64,000 nucleotides of DNA from Priestia endophytica DSM 13796 (GCF_900115845.1 NZ_FOXX01000008.1:124001-188000), one strand, 5' to 3'. Positions 1 to 9,270 are shown, numbered from the stretch's first letter. A program made the numbers and translations. Notes: generated by a model not told the origin, from the letters alone.

Positions 1-673
1 GTATATGGCAGCCATTGATTATGGAAATGCGGCCACCGCAACGCTGCTTCAATATTTATCACCTGTGATGATTATCGTATATCTTCTTTTACGAAAGCGT
101 ACAGTTTTTACCATGAGTGACATGATAACCGTTTTACTAGCTCTTTTAGGCTCTTTTCTTTTATTAACAAATGGATCGCTTTCTCAAATGTATGTCCCTA
201 TTCCAGCTATCGTATGGGGTGTGTTATCTGGAGTTGCCGCTGCTTTTTATACTTTATATGCAGCACCTCTTTTGAAGAAGTATGATTCTCTTGTTGTTGT
301 AGGATGGGCAATGGTAATAGGTGGAGTTGCTTTAAACTTTATTCATCCTTTATGGGCAGCAGCATGGACATCCTTCACATTAAAAACTTATTTATATCTA
401 GCATTTGTTATTGTGTTCGGAACAATGATCGCTTTTTGGTTTTATATTAAAAGCTTACAATCTCTCTCTCCAAAAGAAACGAGCCTTTTAGGAAGCTTAG
501 AGCCTTTAGCAGCTGTCATCACAACCGTCTTTTGGTTAAAAGCACCGTTCGGAGCGTTTCAATGGCTTGGTGCATGTTGCATCATAGGAGTCGTGTTTAT
601 TTTAGCTTTTTGGAGCAAAACTCCTTCTAAATTAAGAAAAGGACAAAAAAAGGTTAGCTCAAAAATTAGCTAA
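1..673 (+). CDS. EamA/DMT-family transporter, 5' end cut by window
   Basis: Partial gene: the frame is open to the first base, so the true start and roughly the first quarter to third lie outside the window (full-length EamA proteins are about 300 residues). What remains is very hydrophobic with about seven membrane segments, and opens with the family's helix-capping signature ending in LQYLSPV, typical of the end of the first EamA repeat. The C-terminus is basic (Lys/Arg-rich), fitting an inside location. Such proteins export or import small metabolites across the cytoplasmic membrane; the substrate cannot be told from sequence. It ends just before a hairpin shared with the convergent regulator gene. 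Confidence 0.85.
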   Translation, partial: YMAAIDYGNAATATLLQYLSPVMIIVYLLLRKRTVFTMSDMITVLLALLGSFLLLTNGSLSQMYVPIPAIVWGVLSGVAAAFYTLYAAPLLKKYDSLVVVGWAMVIGGVALNFIHPLWAAAWTSFTLKTYLYLAFVIVFGTMIAFWFYIKSLQSLSPKETSLLGSLEPLAAVITTVFWLKAPFGAFQWLGACCIIGVVFILAFWSKTPSKLRKGQKKVSSKIS

Positions 674-686
674 CGTAATGCTTCAT

Positions 687-722
687 CACACAAAGGCTCC
701 TTTTAAAAGGAGCTTTCGTGTG
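687..722. terminator. Bidirectional hairpin terminator
   Basis: CACAC and an AAGGCTCCTTTT-type arm pair with AAAAGGAGCTTT and GTGTG, with a one-base bulge. It lies between the convergent EamA gene and XRE-cupin gene and overlaps the 3' end of the latter. Confidence 0.7.
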
Positions 723-1269
723 AATCAATTACTAAATAATAATGACATTCTTCTTCTCTTTCATTAATAAATCGGTGCTCTATATCCCCCTCAAAATAAA
801 AAGAATCTCCTTCTTTTAACTCTTCTGAGCACACACCGTTCCCTAATTCAACCCTTAATGTGCCTTTAGCTACGAATATATATTCTTTTACCCCTTTTTT
901 ATGTGAGGAAAAAGTGCCTGATTCTTTAAACGGAGGGACAACATTTAAAATAAATTCCACTCCTTTTGAAGGCAGTGATGGCGATAATAAATGTCGCTCA
1001 AATCCTGACTGTTCATCACGGTAAATAAGACGTTCTTTTTTCCTTATTGTGATCGTTCCCTTTTGTTGTTGCTCTTCAATAAGGAACGATAATGTTGTAT
1101 GTAATGACTCCGCAATTTGGCAAGCTACTTGAAGCGTGGGGTTTTTTTCTTCACGCTCAATTTGTGAAAGCATGGAGACGCTCACATTACTTTGCGAAGA
1201 AAGCTCTTGAAGGGTCATCTTTTGTTTTTTTCTCATATTTTTTATATTTGTTCCAAAACCCATTTTCAT
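703..1269 (-). CDS. XRE-family regulator with C-terminal cupin domain
   Basis: About 188 residues. Residues ~5-65 form an HTH_3/XRE domain (RKKQKMTLQELSSQSNVS, then a recognition-helix segment SMLSQIEREEKNPT). Residues ~105-180 form a cupin with the usual pattern of Gly and acidic turns (FSSHKKGVKEYIFVAKGTL ... GDSFYFEGDIEHRF). This fusion is common in repressors of metabolite and transport genes, where the cupin binds a small ligand. It is divergent from the lactate-permease-like gene, and the intergenic region holds a perfect inverted repeat, so that gene is the likely target (inference). Start is uncertain: GTG 1272, ATG 1269 and ATG 1263 all follow the AGAAGG ribosome binding site. Confidence 0.85.
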   Translation of the reverse strand: MKMGFGTNIKNMRKKQKMTLQELSSQSNVSVSMLSQIEREEKNPTLQVACQIAESLHTTLSFLIEEQQQKGTITIRKKERLIYRDEQSGFERHLLSPSLPSKGVEFILNVVPPFKESGTFSSHKKGVKEYIFVAKGTLRVELGNGVCSEELKEGDSFYFEGDIEHRFINEREEECHYYLVIDSHESSF

Positions 1270-1314
1270 CACACCTTCTACACATTTTTTTCAAAAGCAA
1301 GGGTAGAAATTAAT

Positions 1315-1348
1315 TATACTATAGTGTAATATTTTATTCTATAGTATA
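1315..1348. promoter_or_regulatory. Inverted repeat, candidate operator
   Basis: Perfect 10-bp inverted repeat TATACTATAG-N14-CTATAGTATA in the divergent spacer between the XRE-cupin regulator and the transporter gene. Each arm also contains -10-like sequence, so protein binding here could control both directions. Confidence 0.55.
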
Positions 1349-1372
1349 AAAAAACAGATAGGAAGTGTTGTT

Positions 1373-2848
1373 ATGATCGAGACTTTTTTATCTTTTCTTC
1401 CCCTTTTTAGTATCTTGTCGCTTCTTTTCTTTTTCAAAAAGTCTTCTATTTTCACAGGAATGTTCACTCTTATTCTAACAGCTCTGCTTGCCCATTCTCC
1501 ATTCTTTCATAAGAGTACAACAGCGTTACTACATCCTATGGTTAAAACTTCTTTTACAACCTTTATGATTCTCTATATTTTATTCTTTGGTATTTTACTT
1601 TTTCATCTCATGGAAAAAGCGGGAGCTATTAAAAAAATCGCATCCTTTATCTCTCTATCAACAAACGACCGAATTTACCAAGTATTGATTTTATCACTAG
1701 GACTATCTCCTCTAATAGAATCTGTTAGCGGGTTTGGTCTAGCTATTATTGTGATAGCCCCTATTCTTCTTGCTTTAGGTTTTAATGGTATTCAAGCTGC
1801 TCTCCTATCTTTAATTAGCTTATGCGCAATACCTTGGGGAACACTAGCTTTAGGAACGATTATCGGTGCTGAGCTAAGCAATGTTGATTTAGATATGCTT
1901 GGTGTAGGAAGTGCCTTGATGTCTTTTCCCCTTTATATCTATTTTGCTATCTTAGTATGTACAATTGCCGCCGGAAAAAGGGAAGTTCTAAAAAGACTAC
2001 CCGAAATTATTTTTGTCAGCTTAGTTCTCAGCAGTAGTATTTTATTATGCAATAAGTATATAAGTGTTGAACTTGCAGGCTTATTCGGCTCACTTATTAC
2101 AATAATTGTTGTGTTTACACTCATTAAAATACGAAATAAAACACCTGATATTTCTTCTACAGAAAAGTTAACATTCATTAAAAATATAAGCCCTTATCTT
2201 TTATTAACGTTTGTTCTTCTCACTTCTAGAATGATTCCTAGTTTTAAAGAAAATTTAAATAATACCTTTAATATTAAAATGGAAAACTACGATTTCGAGC
2301 TTCCATTGTTATATTCTCCCGGTTTCTTTCTTATTTTAAGTTGTATTTTCGCAACCATTCTTTTTAAACTCTCTATACCAAACATCCTAGATAGTTTAAA
2401 ATTAAGTGTTCAAAAATGCTTTCCAGTTATTCTTACAACATTTTTATTTATCTTCATTGCAGAAATCATGGCCACATCCGGAATGATCCATATTCTTTCA
2501 AACTTTGCTGCTTATTCATTTGGAGCATATTTCATTTACCTTTCTCCTTTTATTGGAGCTGTCGGCGGGTTTCTAACAGGAAGTAATACAGCTTCAAATA
2601 CAATGTTTATTAAGCTTCAAACCCAAACAGCTGCTGAAATTGGATCCACACCTCTTTTAGCAGCCTGTACTCAAAATGTAAGTTCTTCAATGATTACTAT
2701 GATTAACCCATCTAGAGTTACGTTAAGCACTTCTGTATGTAAAGTTGAAAAACATGAGAATATCATTCAAAAGAAAATGATTTTCATAGTAGCGGGAACG
2801 CTAAGTGTTTTAGCTCTTGAAATTTTTCTTTTCTCACTGTGTGTTTGA
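1373..2848 (+). CDS. L-lactate permease (LctP) family transporter
   Basis: 491 residues, about 12-14 membrane segments. The family signature ESVSGFGLAIIVIAPILL is present near residue 113, and a second conserved stretch GFLTGSNTASNTMF near residue 400 matches the SGSN loop of LctP permeases. LctP proteins import lactate or glycolate with protons or sodium. The length is slightly below that of classical LctP (about 540), and a central segment is more divergent, so the substrate could be another hydroxy-acid. An AGGAAG ribosome binding site lies 7-8 bases before the ATG. Transcribed alone and followed by a terminator; probably controlled by the divergent XRE-cupin protein. Confidence 0.85.
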   Translation: MIETFLSFLPLFSILSLLFFFKKSSIFTGMFTLILTALLAHSPFFHKSTTALLHPMVKTSFTTFMILYILFFGILLFHLMEKAGAIKKIASFISLSTNDRIYQVLILSLGLSPLIESVSGFGLAIIVIAPILLALGFNGIQAALLSLISLCAIPWGTLALGTIIGAELSNVDLDMLGVGSALMSFPLYIYFAILVCTIAAGKREVLKRLPEIIFVSLVLSSSILLCNKYISVELAGLFGSLITIIVVFTLIKIRNKTPDISSTEKLTFIKNISPYLLLTFVLLTSRMIPSFKENLNNTFNIKMENYDFELPLLYSPGFFLILSCIFATILFKLSIPNILDSLKLSVQKCFPVILTTFLFIFIAEIMATSGMIHILSNFAAYSFGAYFIYLSPFIGAVGGFLTGSNTASNTMFIKLQTQTAAEIGSTPLLAACTQNVSSSMITMINPSRVTLSTSVCKVEKHENIIQKKMIFIVAGTLSVLALEIFLFSLCV

Positions 2849-2898
2849 AAATTCATAGTGAGCTGAATATACAAGCGCTACAGTTTAAGGGATAAGCG

Positions 2899-2934
2899 AA
2901 AAAACCTGCTTGTAAGCAAAGGTGCAGGTTTTTT
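2899..2934 (+). terminator. Terminator after LctP-like gene
   Basis: AAAAAACCTGC arm pairs with GCAGGTTTTTT, giving a hairpin with an A-tract before and a T-tract after. Confidence 0.8.
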
Positions 2935-2980
2935 GAAAGCTATTTTGTTTCGATTCCCATAGAAATATATTTTTTAATGC

Positions 2981-3310
2981 TCAAGCAATGGGCGTACCGT
3001 TTTTCACAGGTTGCTCTGGCTTTAATAAAACAACATCACCTTCCTCAGGTACGCCACCTATAACAAGTACCTCTGATTTAAAACCAGCAATGCGCATAGG
3101 AGGAAAATTAACAACAGCAATTACTTGTTGATTTATTAGCGTTTCTGGTTCGTATCTTTTTGTAATTTGAGCTGAAGAGCGTTTAATTCCTATTTCACCA
3201 AAATCAATTTCTAATTTAATTGCTGGCTTTCGAGCTTCTAGAAATGGTTCTGCTTTAATAACCGTACCAACACGAATATCTAAGTTTGAAAAATCTTCGA
3301 TTGTTGCCAT
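2981..3310 (-). CDS. csaA: CsaA, tRNA-binding-domain secretion chaperone
   Basis: 109 residues, one OB-fold tRNA-binding domain like the C-terminal part of MetRS. The family hallmarks [21 protein letters not shown] and [17 protein letters not shown] are all present at the expected positions, and the length equals that of B. subtilis CsaA. In B. subtilis it is a cytosolic dimer reported to act as a chaperone for some precursor proteins, with nucleic-acid-binding capacity. Start supported by GGAGG eight bases upstream of ATG. Monocistronic by appearance. Confidence 0.92.
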   Translation of the reverse strand: MATIEDFSNLDIRVGTVIKAEPFLEARKPAIKLEIDFGEIGIKRSSAQITKRYEPETLINQQVIAVVNFPPMRIAGFKSEVLVIGGVPEEGDVVLLKPEQPVKNGTPIA

Positions 3311-3381
3311 TATTATTCCTCCAAGGTTTAGTTTGTTTTTGTAGATTTAACAGAGTATTCCGGATATTTATGAGATAGTAA

Positions 3382-3403
3382 AGTGAAAGACTACCCTTTC
3401 ACT
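3382..3403 (-). terminator. Weak hairpin downstream of SunI/YnzG-like gene
   Basis: AGTGAAAG-ggtagt-CTTTCACT, perfect 8-bp stem, but the tail on the minus strand is only moderately T-rich. Confidence 0.4.
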
Positions 3404-3414
3404 AGCTTTCTTTT

Positions 3415-3672
3415 TTATTTATTGATAATATCTAATATTTTATATTTGTTTGTTGTAAATAGGATATAGTTCTGTTTCACTGTTTTAATGACCATTCGAT
3501 CTGTTGTTCCGTATGGCATTCCAATACGTACTGCTTGTTTTTCTTTCCCACCATATGTCTCATCTTCCGTTACTTCTATAATGTCTTCTAGCGGAATATG
3601 AATTGTAGCTAATCCCCATTGAATAACGAATTCTTTCTCTCTCTTTTCGACGTTCATGCCTACTGTAATCAA
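3415..3672 (-). CDS. SunI/YnzG-family small protein (PH-like fold)
   Basis: 85 residues with the family's conserved pattern: short beta strands, [17 protein letters not shown], then [13 protein letters not shown] and a C-terminal [12 protein letters not shown]. The B. subtilis relatives are YnzG and SunI, the latter conferring immunity to sublancin from prophage SPbeta. No lantibiotic genes occur nearby, so this is better read as the chromosomal YnzG-type member, function unknown. The start is taken as TTG with a GAGGG site just upstream; an ATG five codons inside (3657) is an alternative. Unlike SunI there is no clear N-terminal membrane segment. Confidence 0.7.
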   Translation of the reverse strand: MITVGMNVEKREKEFVIQWGLATIHIPLEDIIEVTEDETYGGKEKQAVRIGMPYGTTDRMVIKTVKQNYILFTTNKYKILDIINK

Positions 3673-3821
3673 CAGACCCTCATTTCCTTATAATTACATT
3701 TTAACATATAAAGAGAAAATTTAAAAAAGGAAGGCTAGAAGGAAATGGTTTTAAGACCTTCTTTCTCTCATAAACCTAACGAATAATGAAAAAGATGAAC
3801 ATCAAACTTAGCTTTAATACA

Positions 3822-3858
3822 AAAAAAGACGTTCAAGATAATATTGAACGTCTTTTTT
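3822..3858. terminator. Bidirectional terminator after yfmQ
   Basis: AAAAAAGACGTTCAA pairs with TTGAACGTCTTTTTT; A- and T-tracts on both sides make it usable in either direction. Confidence 0.85.
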
Positions 3859-3860
3859 AT

Positions 3861-4277
3861 TTAATACGCAGCTTCTACTCTACTTGGTTCTTGTAAGCAA
3901 TCTGAAAGAAGACGATAAGCAACAGTACTTTTCTTATATTGCTTAAAAACGTCTACATGATCGTTATAGCGATAAACTAGAAATTTAACATCCTTGCTTC
4001 CTTTTTTCATCTCAATCACAAGAGGCGTACCGTTTGTTTTAGGAAAGAGATCATAGCGATTTAAAAAAACGGCTTCGTTAAACGAGCGAAGAACCTCATT
4101 TTTGTCTTGCCCTTCTATTTGACTTTCCCCTACACGAATTGTCACATCTTTTTCTTCAAGCTTTGGATGAAGCTCGAACTTTCCTACAAGCCGTTCTGCA
4201 ACAAAGTTTGGCGGACATGCAATTATTATTTTAACTAAACTAATTACAACTAATGAAATTATAAAAAACCAGGTCAC
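3861..4277 (-). CDS. yfmQ: YfmQ-family protein of unknown function
   Basis: About 138 residues with one N-terminal membrane segment followed by a soluble domain. It matches the B. subtilis YfmQ pattern as remembered: LVKIIIACPPNFVAERLVGK near the start, then NEAVFL, GTPLVI, FLVYRYNDHVDV and KQYKKSTVAYRLLS. Function is unknown; probably membrane-anchored with the domain on one face. The start is set at GTG 4277 because a GGAG sits nine bases upstream and the B. subtilis protein begins at this point (M/V-TW); an ATG at 4292 would overlap the ribosome binding site. Divergent from rtcB. Confidence 0.75.
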   Translation of the reverse strand: MTWFFIISLVVISLVKIIIACPPNFVAERLVGKFELHPKLEEKDVTIRVGESQIEGQDKNEVLRSFNEAVFLNRYDLFPKTNGTPLVIEMKKGSKDVKFLVYRYNDHVDVFKQYKKSTVAYRLLSDCLQEPSRVEAAY

Positions 4278-4500
4278 ACTAATCATCTCCATTATACTTC
4301 AATTACTCATGATATTTACCTCTTTTATCTTATCATACAAGTATCCTTTTATCTTTGTCATATTCGTGACATCTCTGCCCTTTTCTCCTTAAAAATAATA
4401 GTCATTTGCAATAAAAAAATTAATTTTTCATAAAAATAAAAGATGAAAAATATACCAATATATAGTAATCTCTTAATAAGACATTCAAAGGAGAAAAAGA

Positions 4501-5687
4501 TGATTGAACTAAGGGGAAAGTACAACAAAGCAAAAGTATTTACTACGAACTTAGACAACAAAGCAAGAGAACAAATTATAGAACTTTGTGATCAGGAATT
4601 TGTGAAAGATAATAAAATTCGCATTATGCCTGATACTCATGCAGGTGCTGGATGCACAATTGGAACAACAATGACAATTGGAGATAAAATTGTTCCTAAT
4701 TTAGTTGGGGTTGACATTGGTTGTGGAATGGCCGTTGCCAAGTTGAATGTAACAGCAGAGCAAATATCTTATGATCAATTAGATGAAGTGGTCCGCAAGC
4801 ACGTTCCAAGCGGCTTTGCGATGCGTCATAACCCACACGCTTTATCAAATGTGATTCCATATGATGAAGTACGAGCTCCGATTAATGTTCATCGAGCAAA
4901 ATACAGCATCGGAACGTTAGGCGGAGGTAATCATTTTATTGAGCTGAACCAAAGTAAACATGGTGATGTTTATCTTGTAATTCACTCTGGCTCCCGCAAT
5001 CTCGGAAGACAAATCGCCGATCACTATCAAAATCTAGCATATGAAAGATTAACAGATTTAAGCGAACAGAAAAGAGAGCTTGTTGAGAAACTAAAAGAAG
5101 AAGGCAGATATGCTGAAATTCAAGATGCTTTAAAATCAGTCGCGACCCCAAACATAAAAAAAGCACTCGCTTACCTAGAAGGTCAAGGATTTGAAGATTA
5201 TATGCATGATATGAAGATTGCCCAAAACTATGCTCTTTACAACCGTCGCGCTATGATTGAGGAGATCGTTCATTATATGAAGTGGAACATCAACGAGCGA
5301 TTCGATACGATTCATAACTATATTGATATGGACAATAGGATTCTCAGAAAAGGAGCGATTTCCGCTCAAAGGGATGAAAAAGTAATTGTGCCAATGAATA
5401 TGCGTGACGGAAGTATACTTGCGTATGGAAAAGGAAATCCAGACTGGAACTACTCTGGTCCTCACGGCGCTGGAAGACTGATGTCGCGTACGGAAGCAAA
5501 ACAAGTCGTGCCTTTTGAAGACTATAAATCAACAATGAAGGATGTATGGTCAACATCTGTTGCGGAATCTACGCTAGATGAAAGTCCAATGGCATATAAG
5601 TCCATGGAAGAAATTATCGAGCATACAAAAGACTCGCTTACCATTGAAGAAGTAATTAAACCGCTTTATAATTTTAAAGCGCATTAA
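4501..5687 (+). CDS. rtcB: RtcB-family RNA ligase
   Basis: 395 residues. RtcB proteins join RNA 2',3'-cyclic-phosphate or 3'-phosphate ends to 5'-OH ends using GTP and Mn2+. Visible motifs: MPDTHAGAGCTIG (43-55), metal-binding VDIGCG (71-76), GGGNHFIE (141-148), HSGSRNLG (162-169) and PHGAGR (321-326), whose His322 is the expected guanylate acceptor. The length is shorter than E. coli/archaeal RtcB (about 410-480) but normal for the bacterial short form. Start chosen at ATG 4501, which has AAAGGAG at good distance; an upstream ATG in frame lacks one. No archease or RtcR gene is nearby, so the RNA target is unknown. Confidence 0.92.
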
Positions 5688-5701
5688 ATAATAAACATCC
5701 A

Positions 5702-5734
5702 AAAAAGGAGACTAGAATTCTAGTCTCCTTTTTC
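5702..5734. terminator. Bidirectional terminator between rtcB and the catabolic operon
   Basis: AAAAAGGAGACTAG-aatt-CTAGTCTCCTTTTT, a perfect hairpin between convergent genes; it ends both rtcB and the leftward operon. Confidence 0.88.
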
Positions 5735-5738
5735 TTCT

Positions 5739-6485
5739 CTAATTCATATACGTCCCACCGTTAATATTAATAGTCTCCCCTGTAATAAAATCAGCCATAT
5801 CTGAAACTAGAAACAATACGCTATCTGCCACATTTTGCGGTTTCCCTAATTTTCGAAGTGGAATGCGCCCTGTTACAGATTGACGATATTCCTCTGTCCA
5901 TTGACTGCTCATATCTGTCTCAACAGGACCTGGACATACGGCATTAACATAAATATTGTACGGCGACATTTCTAACGCAAGGTGCATCGTTAAATAGTTT
6001 ACCGCTGCTTTGGACGCTCCGTAAGACGGTGCCGCATTTTTATGCGCTGTTTTTGCCGTTGTCGAGCTAACGTTTACAATTTTTCCTCCGTTTTGTTTAA
6101 TCATATGAGGTAAAACCTCTTTGCAGAAATAGAGTGTACCATTTAAGTTTACGTCAAGCACTCGCTTCCAATCTTCAAGTTCCATTTCGAGCGTAGATGT
6201 TCTTATATTCATCCCTGCATTATTGACTAAAATATCTATTCGACCAAACGTATGAATAGCTACTTCGACAACTTCACGAGCTACATGTGGATCTGCTACG
6301 TCTCCCGCTTTTACAATACACTCTCTTCCTAATGTTCGGATTTCATCGGCCAAATTCTCAAGAAGTTCAACATTTGTTCCATGAATAATAAGAGAAGCTC
6401 CTTGTTTAGCAAGCGTTAAAGCAATGGACTTCCCAATTCCACGACTCGCTCCTGTTACAATCGCTATCTTATTTTCTAGCAGCAT
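5739..6485 (-). CDS. SDR-family oxidoreductase (FabG-like), last gene of acid-sugar operon
   Basis: 248 residues, classical short-chain dehydrogenase. Rossmann glycine motif TGASRGIG (~9-16), NNAG (~90), catalytic Ser in VNVSST and YGASK with the catalytic Tyr and Lys (~154-158), and a C-terminal FITGETININGG as in FabG-type SDRs. The N-terminus fits NAD(P)H binding. In this operon it probably oxidises or reduces a sugar or sugar-acid carbon rather than serving fatty acid synthesis; the substrate is not readable from sequence. Start chosen at ATG 6485 with GGAGG eight bases upstream; that site overlaps the stop of the preceding hydrolase gene, so the two are translationally linked. Confidence 0.88.
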   Translation of the reverse strand: MLLENKIAIVTGASRGIGKSIALTLAKQGASLIIHGTNVELLENLADEIRTLGRECIVKAGDVADPHVAREVVEVAIHTFGRIDILVNNAGMNIRTSTLEMELEDWKRVLDVNLNGTLYFCKEVLPHMIKQNGGKIVNVSSTTAKTAHKNAAPSYGASKAAVNYLTMHLALEMSPYNIYVNAVCPGPVETDMSSQWTEEYRQSVTGRIPLRKLGKPQNVADSVLFLVSDMADFITGETININGGTYMN

Positions 6486-6500
6486 TGCAAGTTCCTCCAC

Positions 6501-7682
6501 TTATCGTTTAATTTCTTCTTCAGTAAGTTGAACATACTTGATCGTTTGCCTAAAATACGTAAACGCAATATGAAGGTTTCCATCACTACCTTGCTTAATC
6601 GATGGATAAGAATATTCTCTGTTAAGCTTATCCTTTGAATTATTCGTCATCGCATAGCCATCTCCAATTTCAATATCTTTCACAAAAGGCCACGACACAC
6701 CGTTGTCTTCTGAAATGGCAACCGTCATCGGAGCACGAGGGGCTCCCCAGAACGCTTCTCTCTCTCCACTATCCTCTACCGCTTCTGCTACTACATTTTC
6801 TTCATTTTCTTCATCCTCAATATCGTCGTAAAGAGATGCTCTTCGTTCAGTGCAATTTTCGGCATTCATCTTGTTGAAAACAAGTGCTAAATGGCCATTC
6901 GCTAATTTTGTAAACTGAATTGAAGAATTGTTGTTTGGTAGTTCTGTTGGCTTAGGATCACTCCATGTTTTTCCATTATCAGTTGAATAGCTGCTGTAAA
7001 TATAATCTGCCCATCTACTCCGGAATAGGGCTAAAAGCGTTCCATCATCAAGCTTCTCAATATTCATATGAACACACCCTGTACTGTTTGGTACTTCATA
7101 TTCTTCCCATGTGTTCCCTTCATCTTTTGAAATTTTCACAGCACTTGTATCTCTATGCCCTGTCCACTTCCTCCCTTTCGTTGTATGACAATAAAACACA
7201 GGAAGAAGCCATTCACCATTATCCAACACAACAATTGGCTGACGAATAAACGTCCCTTCTTGATCAAATAGCGTTTTAATAGGCCCAAACGAATGCCCAT
7301 TATCTTCTGAGATGCGGTAGCGTACAATAGCTGTATCTTGATTTCCTGACTTTTGTGCTGTATACAATAACCATACCTTCTCGTCTGGAGCTTTGAATAA
7401 CACAGGATTTTGTTCTGAACGAGTTGGATCATCTGATACTTTAACTGCTTTGCTCCATGAACTTTCTCCTTTTTTTAACCGAGACATATAAATATGAATG
7501 TCTGGAATTCCTTCTTGCGTTCCTGCAAACCATGTGCATAGTAGATCTCCATTGTCTAAAACAAGCAAGTTTGCTGCGTGATTTTGAATGCAATCAGAAG
7601 GTAAATATGCTTCTGTTCTTTTTAATCCTTCTGTTACTTCTTTTAATTTTCCATCTGAAATAATGGCTGTTTGATTGCTCAT
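6501..7682 (-). CDS. Cytosolic BNR-repeat sialidase-like hydrolase
   Basis: 393 residues, six-bladed propeller of the sialidase superfamily (BNR_2 type). Four Asp-boxes are visible: SEDNGHSF (125-132), SKDEGNTW (185-192), STDNGKTW (233-240) and SEDNGVSW (324-331). An Arg-containing RQPIVVLDNGEWLLPV and ENCTER resemble active-site blades. There is no signal peptide, so it acts inside the cell on an imported substrate. Residues 284-308 are an unusual acidic low-complexity insert (DDIEDEENEENVV) that interrupts the propeller between blades. It lies between the symporter and SDR genes in the operon. True sialidase activity is not assured; no sialic-acid genes (nanE, nanK) are nearby. Confidence 0.82.
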   Translation of the reverse strand: MSNQTAIISDGKLKEVTEGLKRTEAYLPSDCIQNHAANLLVLDNGDLLCTWFAGTQEGIPDIHIYMSRLKKGESSWSKAVKVSDDPTRSEQNPVLFKAPDEKVWLLYTAQKSGNQDTAIVRYRISEDNGHSFGPIKTLFDQEGTFIRQPIVVLDNGEWLLPVFYCHTTKGRKWTGHRDTSAVKISKDEGNTWEEYEVPNSTGCVHMNIEKLDDGTLLALFRSRWADYIYSSYSTDNGKTWSDPKPTELPNNNSSIQFTKLANGHLALVFNKMNAENCTERRASLYDDIEDEENEENVVAEAVEDSGEREAFWGAPRAPMTVAISEDNGVSWPFVKDIEIGDGYAMTNNSKDKLNREYSYPSIKQGSDGNLHIAFTYFRQTIKYVQLTEEEIKR

Positions 7683-7706
7683 ATTTTAACACTCCTTTTG
7701 ATTTGT

Positions 7707-9125
7707 TTACACTTTTGCATCTTTAAATTCTGAACTTTCAGATATCTTTTGTTTTTTATTTCCTCTGATATAGCGATCAATCACCATCACAATAAATGGT
7801 GTGATAACAGCAATATACATATTATCAATGCCGTATGGATCTCCAAGTAAGTACCATACGGAAGTTAATACACCTGACAAACCAAGTCCAATCGTTGCCC
7901 CTCGATTTGTACTGAAGAAAGGGAGATAAAATCCCATAGCAGCTACCACAGCAATAGATGTTCTTAATGCACGTGTGAAAAATGACAAGCTTAGCAATTC
8001 TGGAGCTAATACAACCCCAATTAAAGGTACAAAACCAACCGCAATAGAAGCAATACGCGTCACTTTCATAAGTTTTTCAGGAGATGGTTTTGCTTTTGGA
8101 GCATAAAAGTCATCGATAATTAACGTTGTTGTTGCAAGCGCAACAGTTGATACTCCTACAAAAATAGAAGCGACTAAAGATGTTGCTACAATAGCTGTTA
8201 AGACAGGATTCATATGTTCTAAAAATACTGGAAAAGCATAGATAGGGTCAATATTCGGATACAAATAGCGGGCACAAACTCCGATAATCCCAATCGCAAT
8301 CGCTAATGGTAAGCATAACAAGGCAGCATACAAACTTGATCTTTTCGCTTCTTTTGCACTTTTGGATGAAGTGATCGCTTGAATGATAAACTGTGTGGAA
8401 AAAATAGCACCCATATTTCCAATAAGCCAAGCAAAAATCGTTGCACCACCAATTGTTCCATCCCATGTAAAATAGTGTGTTGGAAGCTCTGCTGCTACAG
8501 GCTTAAATCCACCGCATAAGTAAATGGCTACCCCTACTGTGATCATGATTCCCGCATATTTAACGAGCGAGTGTAGAATGGTAACCCATGCTACACCTTT
8601 CATTCCTCCAAAAGTGAAATAAAAGGTACTGACAACTGCTGTAATAATAGCGCAAGTCATAAGCGGTAATCCTAATATAGAAGCAATAGCTGCTGAACCG
8701 CTTAAATAGTTTCCTAGATTTACAAGAAGAAGGGCTATAATCATAATAATGGATACTACCATTTTTGTTGACTTTCCAAACTTTTGTTCAATAATTCCTG
8801 AAATTGTATACTTTCCAGTTCCGTAAAATTTATTTACAAGAAAGAAAGAAAAAAGGAAAAAGGCAATTGTTACAGTAATCAGTGACCAAGAAGAAGCAAT
8901 TCCATTTGTAAATGATGATTCTGCCGTCCCTACTGTAGACTTTGTTCCAATGAACTCTGACATTAATAGAATTCCAACAACAATCGCTGGCAGTGATTTT
9001 GCTGCATTGTTGAATTCAGCACTCGATTTACTTCTCAGCCTCATTGTTAGCCATGTTGTAAATAATATATATACGACAATAACTACTAGTACAAAAGTTA
9101 AACTCCCCGGATTTAACGTTTCCAT
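7707..9125 (-). CDS. Sodium:solute symporter (SSS family)
   Basis: About 472 residues with 12-13 membrane segments. The SSS pattern is seen in the first half: SAEFNNAAKSLPAIVVG, LLMSEFIGTKSTVGTAESSF, then the GMKGVAWVTILHSLVKYAG stretch and GAIFSTQFIIQAITSSKSAKEAKRSS-like region typical of the Na+-linked loop (quoted in part). It ends with a charged cytosolic tail. It presumably imports the operon's substrate. Start uncertain: ATG 9125 has AGGGGG nine bases upstream, while ATG 9134 abuts it. The 140-bp gap upstream carries a cre-like box, so this part of the operon may be separately controlled. Confidence 0.9.
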   Translation of the reverse strand: METLNPGSLTFVLVVIVVYILFTTWLTMRLRSKSSAEFNNAAKSLPAIVVGILLMSEFIGTKSTVGTAESSFTNGIASSWSLITVTIAFFLFSFFLVNKFYGTGKYTISGIIEQKFGKSTKMVVSIIMIIALLLVNLGNYLSGSAAIASILGLPLMTCAIITAVVSTFYFTFGGMKGVAWVTILHSLVKYAGIMITVGVAIYLCGGFKPVAAELPTHYFTWDGTIGGATIFAWLIGNMGAIFSTQFIIQAITSSKSAKEAKRSSLYAALLCLPLAIAIGIIGVCARYLYPNIDPIYAFPVFLEHMNPVLTAIVATSLVASIFVGVSTVALATTTLIIDDFYAPKAKPSPEKLMKVTRIASIAVGFVPLIGVVLAPELLSLSFFTRALRTSIAVVAAMGFYLPFFSTNRGATIGLGLSGVLTSVWYLLGDPYGIDNMYIAVITPFIVMVIDRYIRGNKKQKISESSEFKDAKV

Positions 9126-9209
9126 CCTCCGCATCCCCCTATAAGGATCTTTCCTCGCTTTTAGATCCTTGTTTTATAAATCACTTCGCAATTCTGCCTA
9201 TCCCACAAA

Positions 9210-9223
9210 AGATAACGCTTACA
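9210..9223 (-). promoter_or_regulatory. cre-like box (CcpA site) upstream of symporter gene
   Basis: On the minus strand TGTAAGCGTTATCT matches the 14-base cre consensus TGWNANCGNTNWCA at all but the last base. It lies in the only sizeable gap inside the operon. Just upstream, TTTAAG-N17-TATATA could act as an internal promoter, which would place the box near its start site. Confidence 0.55.
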
Positions 9224-9270
9224 TATATAATTCTAAAGGAGAAGGCCTTAAAAACCTTCACTTCCTTATG

